Assembly: GCF_016863315.1 (NCBI RefSeq)
Contig: NZ_BOOQ01000041.1
Location: 62,001 to 126,000 of the forward strand
Direction: 5' to 3'
Length of the DNA stretch: 64,000 nucleotides
DNA from: Planotetraspora silvatica
Lineage (GTDB): Bacteria; Actinomycetota; Actinomycetes; Streptosporangiales; Streptosporangiaceae
Shown here: in pieces, positions 45,679 through 54,461 of the stretch
Layout: every line of letters starts with the position of its first letter
Position numbering within the stretch: position 1 is the first letter of the stretch
Notes under the pieces: generated by a model
What the model saw: the letters and a program-made list of their open reading frames with translations, nothing else
The model's database searches: none
What the model was told of the DNA's origin: nothing
Translations under genes and position numbers: made by a program

Positions 45679-45688
45679 CGGCGGCCTA

Positions 45689-47545
45689 TCAGGACGGGCC
45701 GAGCCGGGTGACCGCCGCGCGGGCCAGGGCGATCAGCGGATCGGGCGGCGGCGGCCCGTCGGGCGTCGACACGTTGATGGCGAAGGTGCCCTGGTCCGTC
45801 GTGGCCGACACGACGCCGGGGTAGAGCATCGCCTGCCTGCCCACCCCCTGGACCGGCTTGCCCTCGACGCGGGTCAGCATATGCCCGAGGACCATCAGGT
45901 AGCGGGAGCGCTTGCCGGCCGCGGCGTGCACGTCGACCGTCCAACCCGAGCCCGTCGTGTACCGGCACGAGTTGACGTGGAACCAGGCGGGGGCGAGCGG
46001 CGTGCCGCTGTACGGCCCGGCTGAGCCGACGTCGATGCCCAGCGCGTTCTTGAGATCGGCGGGCGTCACGAGATCGGCCGGGCGCACGTCGCCTTCGCGG
46101 GCGGGCGCGTCGGGCCGGGCCGGCCGTTCGAAGATCTTGACCTCGCCGAGGTGCTCGGGCGCGTTGACCTTGTGCTCTCCGGTGTCGTTGTAGGCGGTGT
46201 CGCGGGGCCGGGCGGGTTCGAGGACCTCGACCTTCCTGATCCAGCCCAGCTTCTTGCCGGCGACGACTCTCACGAGGTCACCCTCGTTGAGAGGCCCGTA
46301 CAGCTCCGAGGGGAGACCGTAGGCGAGCACCTCCCGCGCGTGGCCCTCGTCGATGGCGCAGAAGTACTGGGGGTTCGAGGGGCTGTCGCCGCTCGACTCC
46401 CCGAACTTCCGCAGCCGGACGATCTGCCCCTGGATGACGGTGTTCCCGGAGTAGTCGATGATCGCGTAGATGATCGGGATCGCGGCGATGGTCCCGGCGA
46501 CCAGCATCGGCGTGGGCGCGAGGAGCGCGTCCGGCCAGAACCCGTAAGCCGTGGCGACGCCCAGCAGGATGAACACCCAGACCCCGATCATCATCCCCGC
46601 GAGCAGGCCGTAACCGATGATCGCCAGCGGTTTGCGGCCCCAGAACCTGCGTGAGCGGTAGCGCACGTGGACGGGGTGCCACATGCCGCCGTAGTCGGAC
46701 CAGGCCCGGCTGTCGTCGGCGGGAGTGGTGATAGGCAGGCTCGTCACGGCGCGGGGCGCGAGGCCGAGAGCCGCGGCGTAGGCTAGGTGCCGGCCCCAGA
46801 TCGTCACGGACGCGGCGGGCTGCTCGCCGAAGCGCCCGGTGGCGGAGAGGTGATCCCGCACGCCGAGCCACCGGCCCGCGATCTCGGCGCCGCGCTTGGT
46901 GCCGCGCTCGCCGTTGAGCTTGCTCATCAGGCCGGCGAGCAGGAGGAAGCAGAAGAACCCCGCTGCGACGCCGGGACTGCCCTCCTCGTCGGAGGCGTTC
47001 GCCGCGGCGTGGGAGACCTCCGCCGTGATCCCGACCAGCACGGCGACGGCGACCGCCGTCGTGGTGAGGAACGCGGCCTGCGCCCTGCTCCAGCGGGGAC
47101 GGGACAGGCCCTGCGCGCGGGCTTCGACGATCACCTTCTTGCGGAAGCTCTTCCACCAGCGGGAGATGTCGCGTGAGCCCTCGGCGAGGGCGCCGGTCGC
47201 GACGACGCCGTCCACGGCGAGCGAGCGGACGTGTTCGTAGACGAGCCTCTCGTAGGCGTTGAGGTCGCCGGGGTCGCGGCGGAGCCGTACGAGCGAGAGC
47301 TCCGGGCCGATCTCCTCGATGGCGAGCGCGCCCTTCGCGGCGAGGTCGAGCACGGTGGCCGAAGCGGCCTCACTGGTCAGCCGCCAGTCTCCGGTGACCA
47401 GGTCGACGATGGCGGGGGACTCCTCGCTCAGCGCTCCGGTGGCCGGCCCGGCCTTGACCTCAGGGGTCCGCGTCGCCATGGCGAGGGCGAGCAGAACCAG
47501 CAGCCACAGGCCGACGGCCAGGGCTGCGGCGATCCACATGATCAT
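45689..47545 (-). CDS. DUF2207-like large membrane protein
   Basis: The 618-residue protein starts with one membrane helix (WIAAALAVGLWLLVLLALAMA), a winged-helix-like soluble part (AIVDLVTGDWRL, ATVLDLAAKGALAIEE, AYERLVYEHV), then helix pairs around 165-215 and 320-380, and a C-terminal soluble domain. The central part is the pattern of DUF2207 proteins that regularly accompany LemA. Its start is 2 bases after the lemA stop, so the two are translationally linked. Function is unknown; a cell-envelope role is likely for LemA/DUF2207 pairs. Confidence 0.78.
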   Translation of the reverse strand: MIMWIAAALAVGLWLLVLLALAMATRTPEVKAGPATGALSEESPAIVDLVTGDWRLTSEAASATVLDLAAKGALAIEEIGPELSLVRLRRDPGDLNAYERLVYEHVRSLAVDGVVATGALAEGSRDISRWWKSFRKKVIVEARAQGLSRPRWSRAQAAFLTTTAVAVAVLVGITAEVSHAAANASDEEGSPGVAAGFFCFLLLAGLMSKLNGERGTKRGAEIAGRWLGVRDHLSATGRFGEQPAASVTIWGRHLAYAAALGLAPRAVTSLPITTPADDSRAWSDYGGMWHPVHVRYRSRRFWGRKPLAIIGYGLLAGMMIGVWVFILLGVATAYGFWPDALLAPTPMLVAGTIAAIPIIYAIIDYSGNTVIQGQIVRLRKFGESSGDSPSNPQYFCAIDEGHAREVLAYGLPSELYGPLNEGDLVRVVAGKKLGWIRKVEVLEPARPRDTAYNDTGEHKVNAPEHLGEVKIFERPARPDAPAREGDVRPADLVTPADLKNALGIDVGSAGPYSGTPLAPAWFHVNSCRYTTGSGWTVDVHAAAGKRSRYLMVLGHMLTRVEGKPVQGVGRQAMLYPGVVSATTDQGTFAINVSTPDGPPPPDPLIALARAAVTRLGPS

Positions 47546-47547
47546 GG

Positions 47548-48099
47548 CTAGAACCGCACCTGGACCGAGCCGAGCTCCTCGCCGGGGACCTGGAAGTAGA
47601 CCCTCTCGGAGAAGCCCGTCATGCCCGCGACGATGTTGGCGGGAACGGTCTGGATCGCGTTGTTGTAGGTCAGGACGGCGTCGTTGTAGTACTGGCGCGA
47701 GTAGGCGATCCGGTTCTCCGTGGTCGCCAGCTCATCCTGGAGCTCCGCGAAGTTGTGGCTGGCCTTGAGGTCGGGGTAGGCCTCCGCGACGGCGAAAAGG
47801 CTCTTGAGGGCCCCGGAGAGCGCGTTCTCGGCCACGGCCCGATCGGTGGGGCCCTGCGCGTTGATGGCCGCCGACCGGGCGGCGGTCACGGCCTCGATGG
47901 TCTGCCGCTCATGGGCGGCGTAGCCCTTCACGGTCTCGACCAGGTTGGGGATCAGGTCGTAGCGGCGCTTGAGCTGCACATCGATCTGCGCCCAGGCGTT
48001 GTCCACGGCGTTACGGGTGCGTACGAGGCGGTTGTAATGGGAGACGATCATCACGGCCAGCACGGCCACGATGGCGATGACGACGATCAAGGGGATCAT
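47548..48099 (-). CDS. lemA: LemA family protein
   Basis: This 183-residue protein has one N-terminal membrane anchor ([18 protein letters not shown]) and a four-helix LemA domain with [38 protein letters not shown] and the C-terminal FQVPGEE. LemA proteins are membrane-anchored and of unknown biochemistry. It is the first gene of the lemA-DUF2207-hypothetical group. The stem-loop upstream belongs to the preceding pepN gene. Confidence 0.92.
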   Translation of the reverse strand: MIPLIVVIAIVAVLAVMIVSHYNRLVRTRNAVDNAWAQIDVQLKRRYDLIPNLVETVKGYAAHERQTIEAVTAARSAAINAQGPTDRAVAENALSGALKSLFAVAEAYPDLKASHNFAELQDELATTENRIAYSRQYYNDAVLTYNNAIQTVPANIVAGMTGFSERVYFQVPGEELGSVQVRF

Positions 48100-48201
48100 G
48101 GGAGGCCTCCTGGAGGGACGGTAGACCGGGAAGTTCTGTGCTGTAAACGATCGCTATGTCATCGTGTGGAGCTTGCATCCGGCTTGCGCGAGGCTTTCAC
48201 G

Positions 48202-48234
48202 CCGAAGGCCACGGTGCGAAACCGTGGCCTTCGG
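48202..48234 (-). terminator. Strong terminator hairpin after pepN
   Basis: CCGAAGGCCACGGT and ACCGTGGCCTTCGG form a perfect 14-bp stem with the loop GCGAA, 26 bases downstream of the pepN stop and upstream of lemA on the same strand. Confidence 0.78.
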
Positions 48235-48259
48235 GGACTTCCTGGGTGAGTGGAGTGCG

Positions 48260-50824
48260 CTATTCGGCGGCGTCCCTCTCCCTGGCCCGCAGAGCCCGGC
48301 CGACGCCGTCGGCGCCCTCCAGCAGCAGCCGGCGCAACGCGTTCGGAGGCTGCGCGCCGGCGATGTGGTCCTGGGTCTTCGCCACCGTGTCGGCGCTGAT
48401 CAGCAGGGCCGGGTAGCACCCGACGACGAAGTTCTGCGCGGAGTCGAAGGTCCACTCGGCCCAGATCCGCTCGACCTCGTCCAGGTACTTGTCGCCGTAC
48501 GGCTCGAGCAGCTCGACGTGGTGGGGGTCCATGAAGCCGAGGATCGTCGAGCGGAGCACCGCGCCGCTCAGCCGGCCCCCGGTGATGGCGGCCCATGTCT
48601 CGGCCTTGGCCTCGGGGGTGGGGATGGCGGCCTTGCTGAGCGCGGCGGAGCGCTCGCCGGTGGCCGTGGCGTCCCGCGCCAGTTCGGCGTCGATGTCGGC
48701 CGTGCCGAGCACTCCGCCGGAGGTCAGCGCGTGGGTCAGCGTCCAGCGCAGGTCGGTGTCGACGGCCAGCCCCTCGGGCACGCCGGTGCCGTCGAGGATG
48801 CCGCGCACGAAGGCCAGGTCGTCCGCCGACGTCGCGACCCCGGTGAAGGCGTTGACGTAGGCGAGCTGGTGGTCCGACCCCGGCTCCGCCGCGCCGATCA
48901 GGTTCCGCAGCGCGGTGGCGAGCTGGGCGAGGCCGGTGGCCCGCCATGCCGGGTCGCCGTACTGCTGGATCGCGAGGCGCGCCTGCCGGAGCACGGCCTG
49001 CACGACGGTGATGTCACGCACGGAGTCGATGCCCGAGACCACGAGCGCGACGTAGTCACGGGTGGCCATCTCGGCGTCGCGAGTCATGTCCCAGGCCGCC
49101 GACCAGCACAGCGCGCGGGGCAGGGACTCCTGGAACGCGGCGATGCCGCCGTTCACCAGGGTCGACAGCGACCGCGGGTCGAGCCGGACCTTGGCGTAGG
49201 TGAGGTCGTCGTCGTTGACGAGCACGAGGTCGGGCTGTGCCTCGCCGACCAGCTCGGTGACGGCCGTGCGGGCGCCGACGATGTCGAGCTCGACCCGGCG
49301 GGTGCGGGTCAGGACGCCGCCGTCCAGCGAGTAGAGGCCGATCGCGACCCGGTGCGAGCGGAGCGTCGGGTGCTCCTGCGGCGCCTCCTGGAGCACGTCG
49401 AAGGTCAGGAAGCGGCCCTCGTCGTCGGTGGTGAAAGACGGGCGCAGCGTGTTGACCCAGGAGGTCTCCAGCCATTCCTTCGACCAGGACGACAGGTCGC
49501 GGCCCGACGTGCGCTCCAGAGCGGAGAGCAGGTCCTGCAGGGTGGTGTTGCCCCAGGCGTGCTCGTTGAAGTAGTCGCGGACGCCGGCGAGGAAGTTCTC
49601 CAGGCCCACGTAGGCGACGAGCTGCTTGAGGACGGAGGCGCCCTTGGCGTACGTGATGCCGTCGAAGTTGACCTCGACGGCCTGCATGTCGGGTATGTCC
49701 GCCGCGATCGGGTGGGTGGAGGGCAGCTGGTCCTGCCGGTACGCCCACGACTTCTCGACGTTGGCGAACGTGGTCCACGCGCCCTGGCCCCAGCGCGTGG
49801 CCTCGGCCTGGCAGAGCACCGACATGTAGGTGGCGAACGACTCGTTCAGCCACAGGTCGTCCCACCAGCGCATGGTGACCAGGTCACCGAACCACATGTG
49901 CGCCATCTCGTGCAGGATCGTCTCCGCGCGGCGCTCCACGACGGCGTCGGTCACCCGCGAGCGGAAGACGTAGTCCTCGAGGAACGTCACGGCGCCGGCG
50001 TTCTCCATCGCGCCGGCGTTGAACTCCGGCACGAAGAGCTGGTCGTACTTCCCGAACGGGTAGCGCAGCCCGAAGACCCGGTGGAAGAAGTCGAAACCCT
50101 GCTTGGTGATCTCGAAGATGTTGTCCGCGTCGAGGTGCTGGGCGAGGGAGCGCCGCACGTAGACGCCGAGCGGGATGCCGTCGTGCTCGTCGCGCACCAC
50201 GGCGTACGGCCCCGCGATCAGGGCGGTGATGTAGGTCGACATCACCGGCGTGGGCGGGAAGTGCCACCGCCGCGCGGCCTGGAGGGTGCCGTGCCGGCCG
50301 TGGTGCTCGTCGAGCCCCGACACCGAGTCGGGGGCGGCGTTGGAGACGACCTCCCAGGCGGCCGGCGCGAGGACGGTCAGCTCGAAGGTGGCCTTGAGGT
50401 CCGGCTGGTCGAAGCAGGCGTACATCCGGTGGGCGTCGGCCGTCTCGAACTGGCTGTGCAGGTAGACCTGCTGGTCGACCGGGTCGACGAAACGGTGGAG
50501 ACCCTCACCGGTGCGCATGTAGGACGCGTCGGCGTCGATGCGCAGCTCGTTGTGCTCGGCGAGGCCGGGCAGCGGGATCCGTCCCTTGTCCGCGTCGTAG
50601 GTCGCCGGGTCGAGGTCCGCGCCGTTCAGCACGACCTTGCGGACGTGCGCCCCGTGCAGGTCGATGAAGGTGTCGGCTCCCGGCCGGCTGGAGGTGAAGT
50701 GGACGGTCGTGATGCTCTCGAACCGGTCCTCCCCCTCGGTGAGGTCGAGCTCGACCTCATACGACTGGACCGTCAGCAACCGGGCTCGCTCCCGAGCCTC
50801 TTCACGCGTCAGATTGCCTGCCAC
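48260..50824 (-). CDS. pepN: Aminopeptidase N (M1 zinc metallopeptidase)
   Basis: This 854-residue M1 peptidase removes N-terminal residues from peptides in the cytoplasm. The exopeptidase motif is GAMENAGAVTF, the zinc site is HEMAHMWFGDLVTMRWWDDLW with the third ligand in LNESFA, and the ERAP1-like helical C-terminal domain fills the last 320 residues. The frame is open for 60 codons further upstream, but the GTG at 50824, preceded by AGGAG, gives the usual MAGNLTREEARERARLL start. It ends at a strong hairpin and is divergent from the nitroreductase gene. Confidence 0.95.
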   Translation of the reverse strand: MAGNLTREEARERARLLTVQSYEVELDLTEGEDRFESITTVHFTSSRPGADTFIDLHGAHVRKVVLNGADLDPATYDADKGRIPLPGLAEHNELRIDADASYMRTGEGLHRFVDPVDQQVYLHSQFETADAHRMYACFDQPDLKATFELTVLAPAAWEVVSNAAPDSVSGLDEHHGRHGTLQAARRWHFPPTPVMSTYITALIAGPYAVVRDEHDGIPLGVYVRRSLAQHLDADNIFEITKQGFDFFHRVFGLRYPFGKYDQLFVPEFNAGAMENAGAVTFLEDYVFRSRVTDAVVERRAETILHEMAHMWFGDLVTMRWWDDLWLNESFATYMSVLCQAEATRWGQGAWTTFANVEKSWAYRQDQLPSTHPIAADIPDMQAVEVNFDGITYAKGASVLKQLVAYVGLENFLAGVRDYFNEHAWGNTTLQDLLSALERTSGRDLSSWSKEWLETSWVNTLRPSFTTDDEGRFLTFDVLQEAPQEHPTLRSHRVAIGLYSLDGGVLTRTRRVELDIVGARTAVTELVGEAQPDLVLVNDDDLTYAKVRLDPRSLSTLVNGGIAAFQESLPRALCWSAAWDMTRDAEMATRDYVALVVSGIDSVRDITVVQAVLRQARLAIQQYGDPAWRATGLAQLATALRNLIGAAEPGSDHQLAYVNAFTGVATSADDLAFVRGILDGTGVPEGLAVDTDLRWTLTHALTSGGVLGTADIDAELARDATATGERSAALSKAAIPTPEAKAETWAAITGGRLSGAVLRSTILGFMDPHHVELLEPYGDKYLDEVERIWAEWTFDSAQNFVVGCYPALLISADTVAKTQDHIAGAQPPNALRRLLLEGADGVGRALRARERDAAE

Positions 50825-50936
50825 ACCTGCTCCTTGTGAACCACATCGCCCCGATCCCCTACGCCCCGTCGCGAGAGGGTTGCCTGAATCCTGCCATGCC
50901 TCGCTGACAACCCGGGATTCAAGATGTCCCCTACCT

Positions 50937-50964
50937 GGAATATCAGGAAGCCGAAGCCCGGTTG
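50937..50964 (+). promoter_or_regulatory. SigR/SigH-type promoter
   Basis: GGAAT (50937-50941), a 19-base spacer and GTTG (50961-50964) match the SigR/SigH consensus GGAAT-N18/19-GTT of the thiol-stress regulon. Transcription would start around 50970, about 30 bases before the downstream ATG at 51004. Confidence 0.65.
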
Positions 50965-51003
50965 ACGATAATGGAAGGACATTCTGGTGGAGAGGGTGGC
51001 ACA

Positions 51004-51618
51004 ATGTCCGATCGAACGCGCGCCGATTTCTGGTTCGACCCCTCGTGCCCCTGGGCGTGGATCACTTCACGGTGGATCCTCGAGGTGGAGAAGGTCCGCC
51101 CCGTCGAGGTGCACTGGCACATCATGAGCCTGGCCGTCCTCAACGAGGACGAGGACAAGGACGTCTCCGCGGAATACCGCGAGCGCTCCAAGAAGACCCT
51201 CGGCCCGGTCCGCGTGATCGCGGCGGCCGCGCGGAAACACGGTGACCAGGTCCTCGGCGATCTCTACACCGAACTCGGCACCCGCTTCCACGACGAGGGC
51301 AGGACACGCGACCGCGAGACGATCGAGGAGGCGCTCGCCGCCGCCGGGCTCGAACGCGACCTCGCCGGCGCCCTGGACAGCGACGAGTACGACGAGGCGA
51401 TCCGCGCCTCCCACGCGGAGGGCATCGGGCTGGTCGGCCAGGAGGTCGGCACTCCGGTGATCGCCGTGGAGGGAGCCGCGTTCTTCGGCCCCGTGGTCTC
51501 GCCCATCCCGCGCGGCGAGGCGGCCGCCCGGCTGTGGGACGGCGTCCTCCTCGTCTCCGGCACCGACGGCTTCTTCGAGCTGAAGCGTTCCCGGACAAGA
51601 AAGCCCGTCTTCTCCTGA
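51004..51618 (+). CDS. Mycothiol-dependent nitroreductase of the Rv2466c family (DsbA fold)
   Basis: This 204-residue thioredoxin-fold protein starts MSDRTRADFWFDPSCPWAWI, with CPWA at the active-site position near residue 13. The conserved VGTPVIAVEG cis-Pro loop lies near residue 155. Rv2466c proteins use mycothiol to reduce electrophiles and nitro compounds under oxidative stress. The SigR-type promoter upstream fits, since Rv2466c is in the SigH regulon. The ATG at 51004 follows GGAGAGGG; an earlier in-frame start would lie inside or before the predicted promoter. Confidence 0.9.
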   Translation: MSDRTRADFWFDPSCPWAWITSRWILEVEKVRPVEVHWHIMSLAVLNEDEDKDVSAEYRERSKKTLGPVRVIAAAARKHGDQVLGDLYTELGTRFHDEGRTRDRETIEEALAAAGLERDLAGALDSDEYDEAIRASHAEGIGLVGQEVGTPVIAVEGAAFFGPVVSPIPRGEAAARLWDGVLLVSGTDGFFELKRSRTRKPVFS

Positions 51619-51744
51619 CTGGCGGAAGTGGACCTTGTGGAGTAACACTTGGCTCGAGGGGTCCGCGCCTCCGGTGAACGTCTTTTCCGGCATGCGTGGC
51701 CCGAACCGTCGCGATATGACAGCCGCCGCGCAAGGATGAGGTTC

Positions 51745-53151
51745 ATGCGTCACCTTTACGTGAATGGAGCCTGGATTCCTTCGGCCTCCGGCGAGGGCGT
51801 CGACGTCGTCAATCCGGCGACGGAAGAGGTCATCGAGACGGTCCCCGCCGGATGGCCGGGAGACGTCGACACGGCGGTGACCGCGGCCCGCGCGGCCTTC
51901 CCCTCCTGGTCCGGTACGGCTCCCGCCGAGCGCGCCAAGTTCCTGGCCGCCGCCGCGGGCCTGCTCGAGGAACGGGCCAAGGACGTCGCCGCGACGATCG
52001 CCGCGGACATGGGCTCGCCGCTCGGCTTCGCGTTGAAGGTGCAGACGCTGATGCCCGCCGGAGTGCTCGCCTCCTACGGCGACCTCGCCGAGAGCTACGA
52101 CTTCGACGCGGGCCGGGTGGGAAACTCCCAGGTCGTCAGGGAACCCGTGGGCGTGGTCGGTGCGATCACGCCATGGAACTACCCGCTCCACCAGGTGATC
52201 TGCAAGGTCGCCCCGGCGCTCGCCGCCGGCTGCACGGTGGTGCTCAAGCCGAGTGAGGTGGCCCCCCTCGCCGCCTACGCGCTGGCCGACATCTTCCACG
52301 AGGTCGGCCTGCCGCCGGGCGTCTTCAACATGGTGAGCGGGTACGGGCCGGTGGTCGGCGAGGCGATCGCCTCCCATCCCGGCATCGACATGGTCTCGTT
52401 CACCGGTTCGACCCGCGCGGGCAGGCGCGTGGCCGCGCTCGCGGCCCAGACGGTCAAACGGGTCGCCCTCGAACTCGGCGGGAAGTCGGCGAACGTGATC
52501 CTGCCCGACGCCGACATGGAGACCGCCGTCAAGGCGGGCGTCGCCAACGCCTTCATCAACTCCGGGCAGACGTGTTCCGCGTGGAGTCGCATGCTCGTCC
52601 ACTGGGACCAGTACGACGACGCGGTCCGGCTCGCCGTGGACATCGCCCGCGGGTACACGACGGGTGATCCCCTCGCCGAGGGCACGCGTCTCGGGCCGGT
52701 CGTGTCCGCCGCCCAGCGCGACCGGGTGATCCGCTACATCAACCTGGGCCAGGAGGAGGGCGCCCGTCTCGTGCTCGGCGGCACGGACAACCCTCTCGAC
52801 CGGGGCTACTTCGTCGAGCCGACGATCTTCGCCGGCGTCTCGCCCGGCATGTCGATCGAGCAGGAGGAGATCTTCGGGCCGGTCCTGGCCGTCGTGCCGT
52901 TCGCCACGGAGGACGAGGCCGTCACGATCGCCAACGGCACGCCGTACGGCCTGGCGGGCGCGGTGTGGGCGGGCACCGAGGACAAGGCCATGTCGGTGGC
53001 GCGGCGGCTGCGGACGGGCCAGGTGCACGTCAACGGCGGCCGCTTCAACCCGCTGGCGCCCTTCGGCGGCTACAAGCAGTCAGGCGTCGGCAGGGAACTC
53101 GGGCAGTTCGGCCTGGAGGAGTACCTGGAGGTCAAGGCCCTCCACCTGTGA
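51745..53151 (+). CDS. NAD(P)-dependent aldehyde dehydrogenase
   Basis: This 468-residue enzyme has the ALDH Rossmann and catalytic domains: [28 protein letters not shown], the general base in [10 protein letters not shown] and the nucleophile Cys in [20 protein letters not shown] and the C-terminal [14 protein letters not shown] are also present. It oxidises an aldehyde to the acid; the specific substrate cannot be read from sequence. The start was placed at the ATG at 51745 behind AAGGATGAGG; an ATG three codons earlier overlaps that ribosome site. Confidence 0.93.
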   Translation: MRHLYVNGAWIPSASGEGVDVVNPATEEVIETVPAGWPGDVDTAVTAARAAFPSWSGTAPAERAKFLAAAAGLLEERAKDVAATIAADMGSPLGFALKVQTLMPAGVLASYGDLAESYDFDAGRVGNSQVVREPVGVVGAITPWNYPLHQVICKVAPALAAGCTVVLKPSEVAPLAAYALADIFHEVGLPPGVFNMVSGYGPVVGEAIASHPGIDMVSFTGSTRAGRRVAALAAQTVKRVALELGGKSANVILPDADMETAVKAGVANAFINSGQTCSAWSRMLVHWDQYDDAVRLAVDIARGYTTGDPLAEGTRLGPVVSAAQRDRVIRYINLGQEEGARLVLGGTDNPLDRGYFVEPTIFAGVSPGMSIEQEEIFGPVLAVVPFATEDEAVTIANGTPYGLAGAVWAGTEDKAMSVARRLRTGQVHVNGGRFNPLAPFGGYKQSGVGRELGQFGLEEYLEVKALHL

Positions 53152-53161
53152 CCGCCGGGGC

Positions 53162-53650
53162 CTAGGGGGCCTGCAGGAGGATCTTCCTGCGCTCGTCCTT
53201 GGCCAGCCTGTCGACGTAGAGGGTGCCCTCGAGGTGGTCGAACTCGTGCTGGAAACAGCGCGCCAGCATCCCGCGGGCCTTGACCTCGACCGGGCGGCCG
53301 AGTCTGTCGAGGCCGCGGATCGTCGCCCCCGCGGCCCGGCCGGTCGGCGCGTAGAGCGGCTTACCGGTCTGCTTGCCGGGGACCGACAGGCAGCCCTCCT
53401 CCTCGACGACCTCTTCGGGGTCGTCGATGGTCAGCTCCGGGTTGATCACGTGGCCCTTGCGGTTGCTGATGTCGTAGACGAACAGCCGCCTGGCGACGCC
53501 GACCTGGGGGCCGGCCAGGCCCACGCCGTCGGCCGCGTACATCACCGAGAACATCTCGTCGATCAGGCGCCGCAGTTCGCGGTCGAAATCCGTCACCGGT
53601 TCCGCGGGCGTGCGCAGGACCGGGTCGCCGACGTAACGGATCTCGTGCAT
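53162..53650 (-). CDS. def: Peptide deformylase
   Basis: The 162-residue enzyme removes the formyl group from nascent proteins. The three motifs are GVGLAGPQVG, EEEGCLSVPG with the metal-binding Cys, and QHEFDHLEG with the two metal His and catalytic Glu. The ATG at 53650 follows GGAG and gives the usual HEIRYVGDPVLR start; the longer frame adds an unlikely Arg/Gly-rich leader. It is convergent with the aldehyde dehydrogenase and divergent from rpiB. Confidence 0.94.
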   Translation of the reverse strand: MHEIRYVGDPVLRTPAEPVTDFDRELRRLIDEMFSVMYAADGVGLAGPQVGVARRLFVYDISNRKGHVINPELTIDDPEEVVEEEGCLSVPGKQTGKPLYAPTGRAAGATIRGLDRLGRPVEVKARGMLARCFQHEFDHLEGTLYVDRLAKDERRKILLQAP

Positions 53651-53781
53651 GACGCTCCTGCCTGCTCCGCGGCCCCGTCCTCGTCCGCGCGGGTACATGT
53701 AAGGACCCAGATAGGGTCACGTCTCTTACTGTAATGCAGCCCCCGGTCGTGTCGCCCGGACGAACCTGCGAAACTTGGCCT

Positions 53782-54249
53782 GTGCGTGTCTACATCGGCT
53801 CCGATCATGCCGGCTTCGAACTCAAGAACCACCTGGTCGCCTGGCTCAAGGAGCGGGGCCACGAGGTGGAGGACTGCGGGCCCTCCGTCTACGACGCGGA
53901 GGACGACTACCCGCCCTTCATCCTGCGCACCGCGCGCGGGGTCGCCGACGAGCCCGGCAGCCTGGGCATCGTGATCGGCGGTTCGGGCAACGGCGAGCAG
54001 ATCGCCGCCAACAAGGTGCCCGGCATCCGGTCGGCCCTCGTCTGGAGCGACGACACCGCGCGGCTCAGCCGGGAGCACAACGACGCCAACGTGATCAGCG
54101 TGGGCGCGCGGATGCACCCGCTCGAGGACGCCGTGCGGTTCGTGGAGCTGTTCCTCGCGACGCCGTTCTCGGGACAGGAGCGGCACTCCCGCCGGATCGA
54201 GGAACTCGCCCGGTTCGAGGCGACAGGCGTGCTGCCGCCTCTGCCCTAG
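53782..54249 (+). CDS. rpiB: Ribose-5-phosphate isomerase B
   Basis: This 155-residue RpiB interconverts ribose-5-phosphate and ribulose-5-phosphate. It starts MRVYIGSDHAGFELKNHL with the phosphate-binding Asp and His. IVIGGSGNGEQIAANKV follows; the position that is Cys in many RpiB proteins is Ser here, as in actinobacterial ones. It ends after NDANVISVGARMHP. The GTG at 53782 has no Shine-Dalgarno sequence, so a leaderless transcript is possible. It is divergent from def. Confidence 0.93.
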   Translation: MRVYIGSDHAGFELKNHLVAWLKERGHEVEDCGPSVYDAEDDYPPFILRTARGVADEPGSLGIVIGGSGNGEQIAANKVPGIRSALVWSDDTARLSREHNDANVISVGARMHPLEDAVRFVELFLATPFSGQERHSRRIEELARFEATGVLPPLP

Positions 54250-54452
54250 GGAGTGTCCCGCCGGTTCGGGCCGTTCCCCGGCCCGGGAACGGTCGCGCCG
54301 TTCGTCTCCCTGCCCCGGCGAGTCTCCCGCCGGGGCGTCTCGTCGCGGAGGGGCTGCCGGTCGGCGGCGTCCTGCTGCTCCTCCGTCGGGCGTGACACGT
54401 CCCGTGCCCGCATCGCCGTCATCGCCGTGATCTGCAAGCTTTGCAGTGCCAT
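54246..54452 (-). CDS. Possible small hypothetical protein (68 residues)
   Basis: The frame starts MALQSLQITAMTAMRARDVS and then becomes a charged, Arg/Glu/Pro-rich tail with no fold visible. It begins 9 bases after the Eis-like gene on the same strand, which favours a real gene. Against it are a poorly spaced GGAG, and the rpiB hairpin inside its coding region. Treat it as a weak candidate. Confidence 0.33.
   Translation of the reverse strand: MALQSLQITAMTAMRARDVSRPTEEQQDAADRQPLRDETPRRETRRGRETNGATVPGPGNGPNRRDTP
54271..54292 (+). terminator. Hairpin after rpiB
   Basis: CCGTTCCC and GGGAACGG form an 8-bp stem with a 6-base loop, 21 bases after the rpiB stop. Confidence 0.45.
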
Positions 54453-54461
54453 GCTCCGAGC

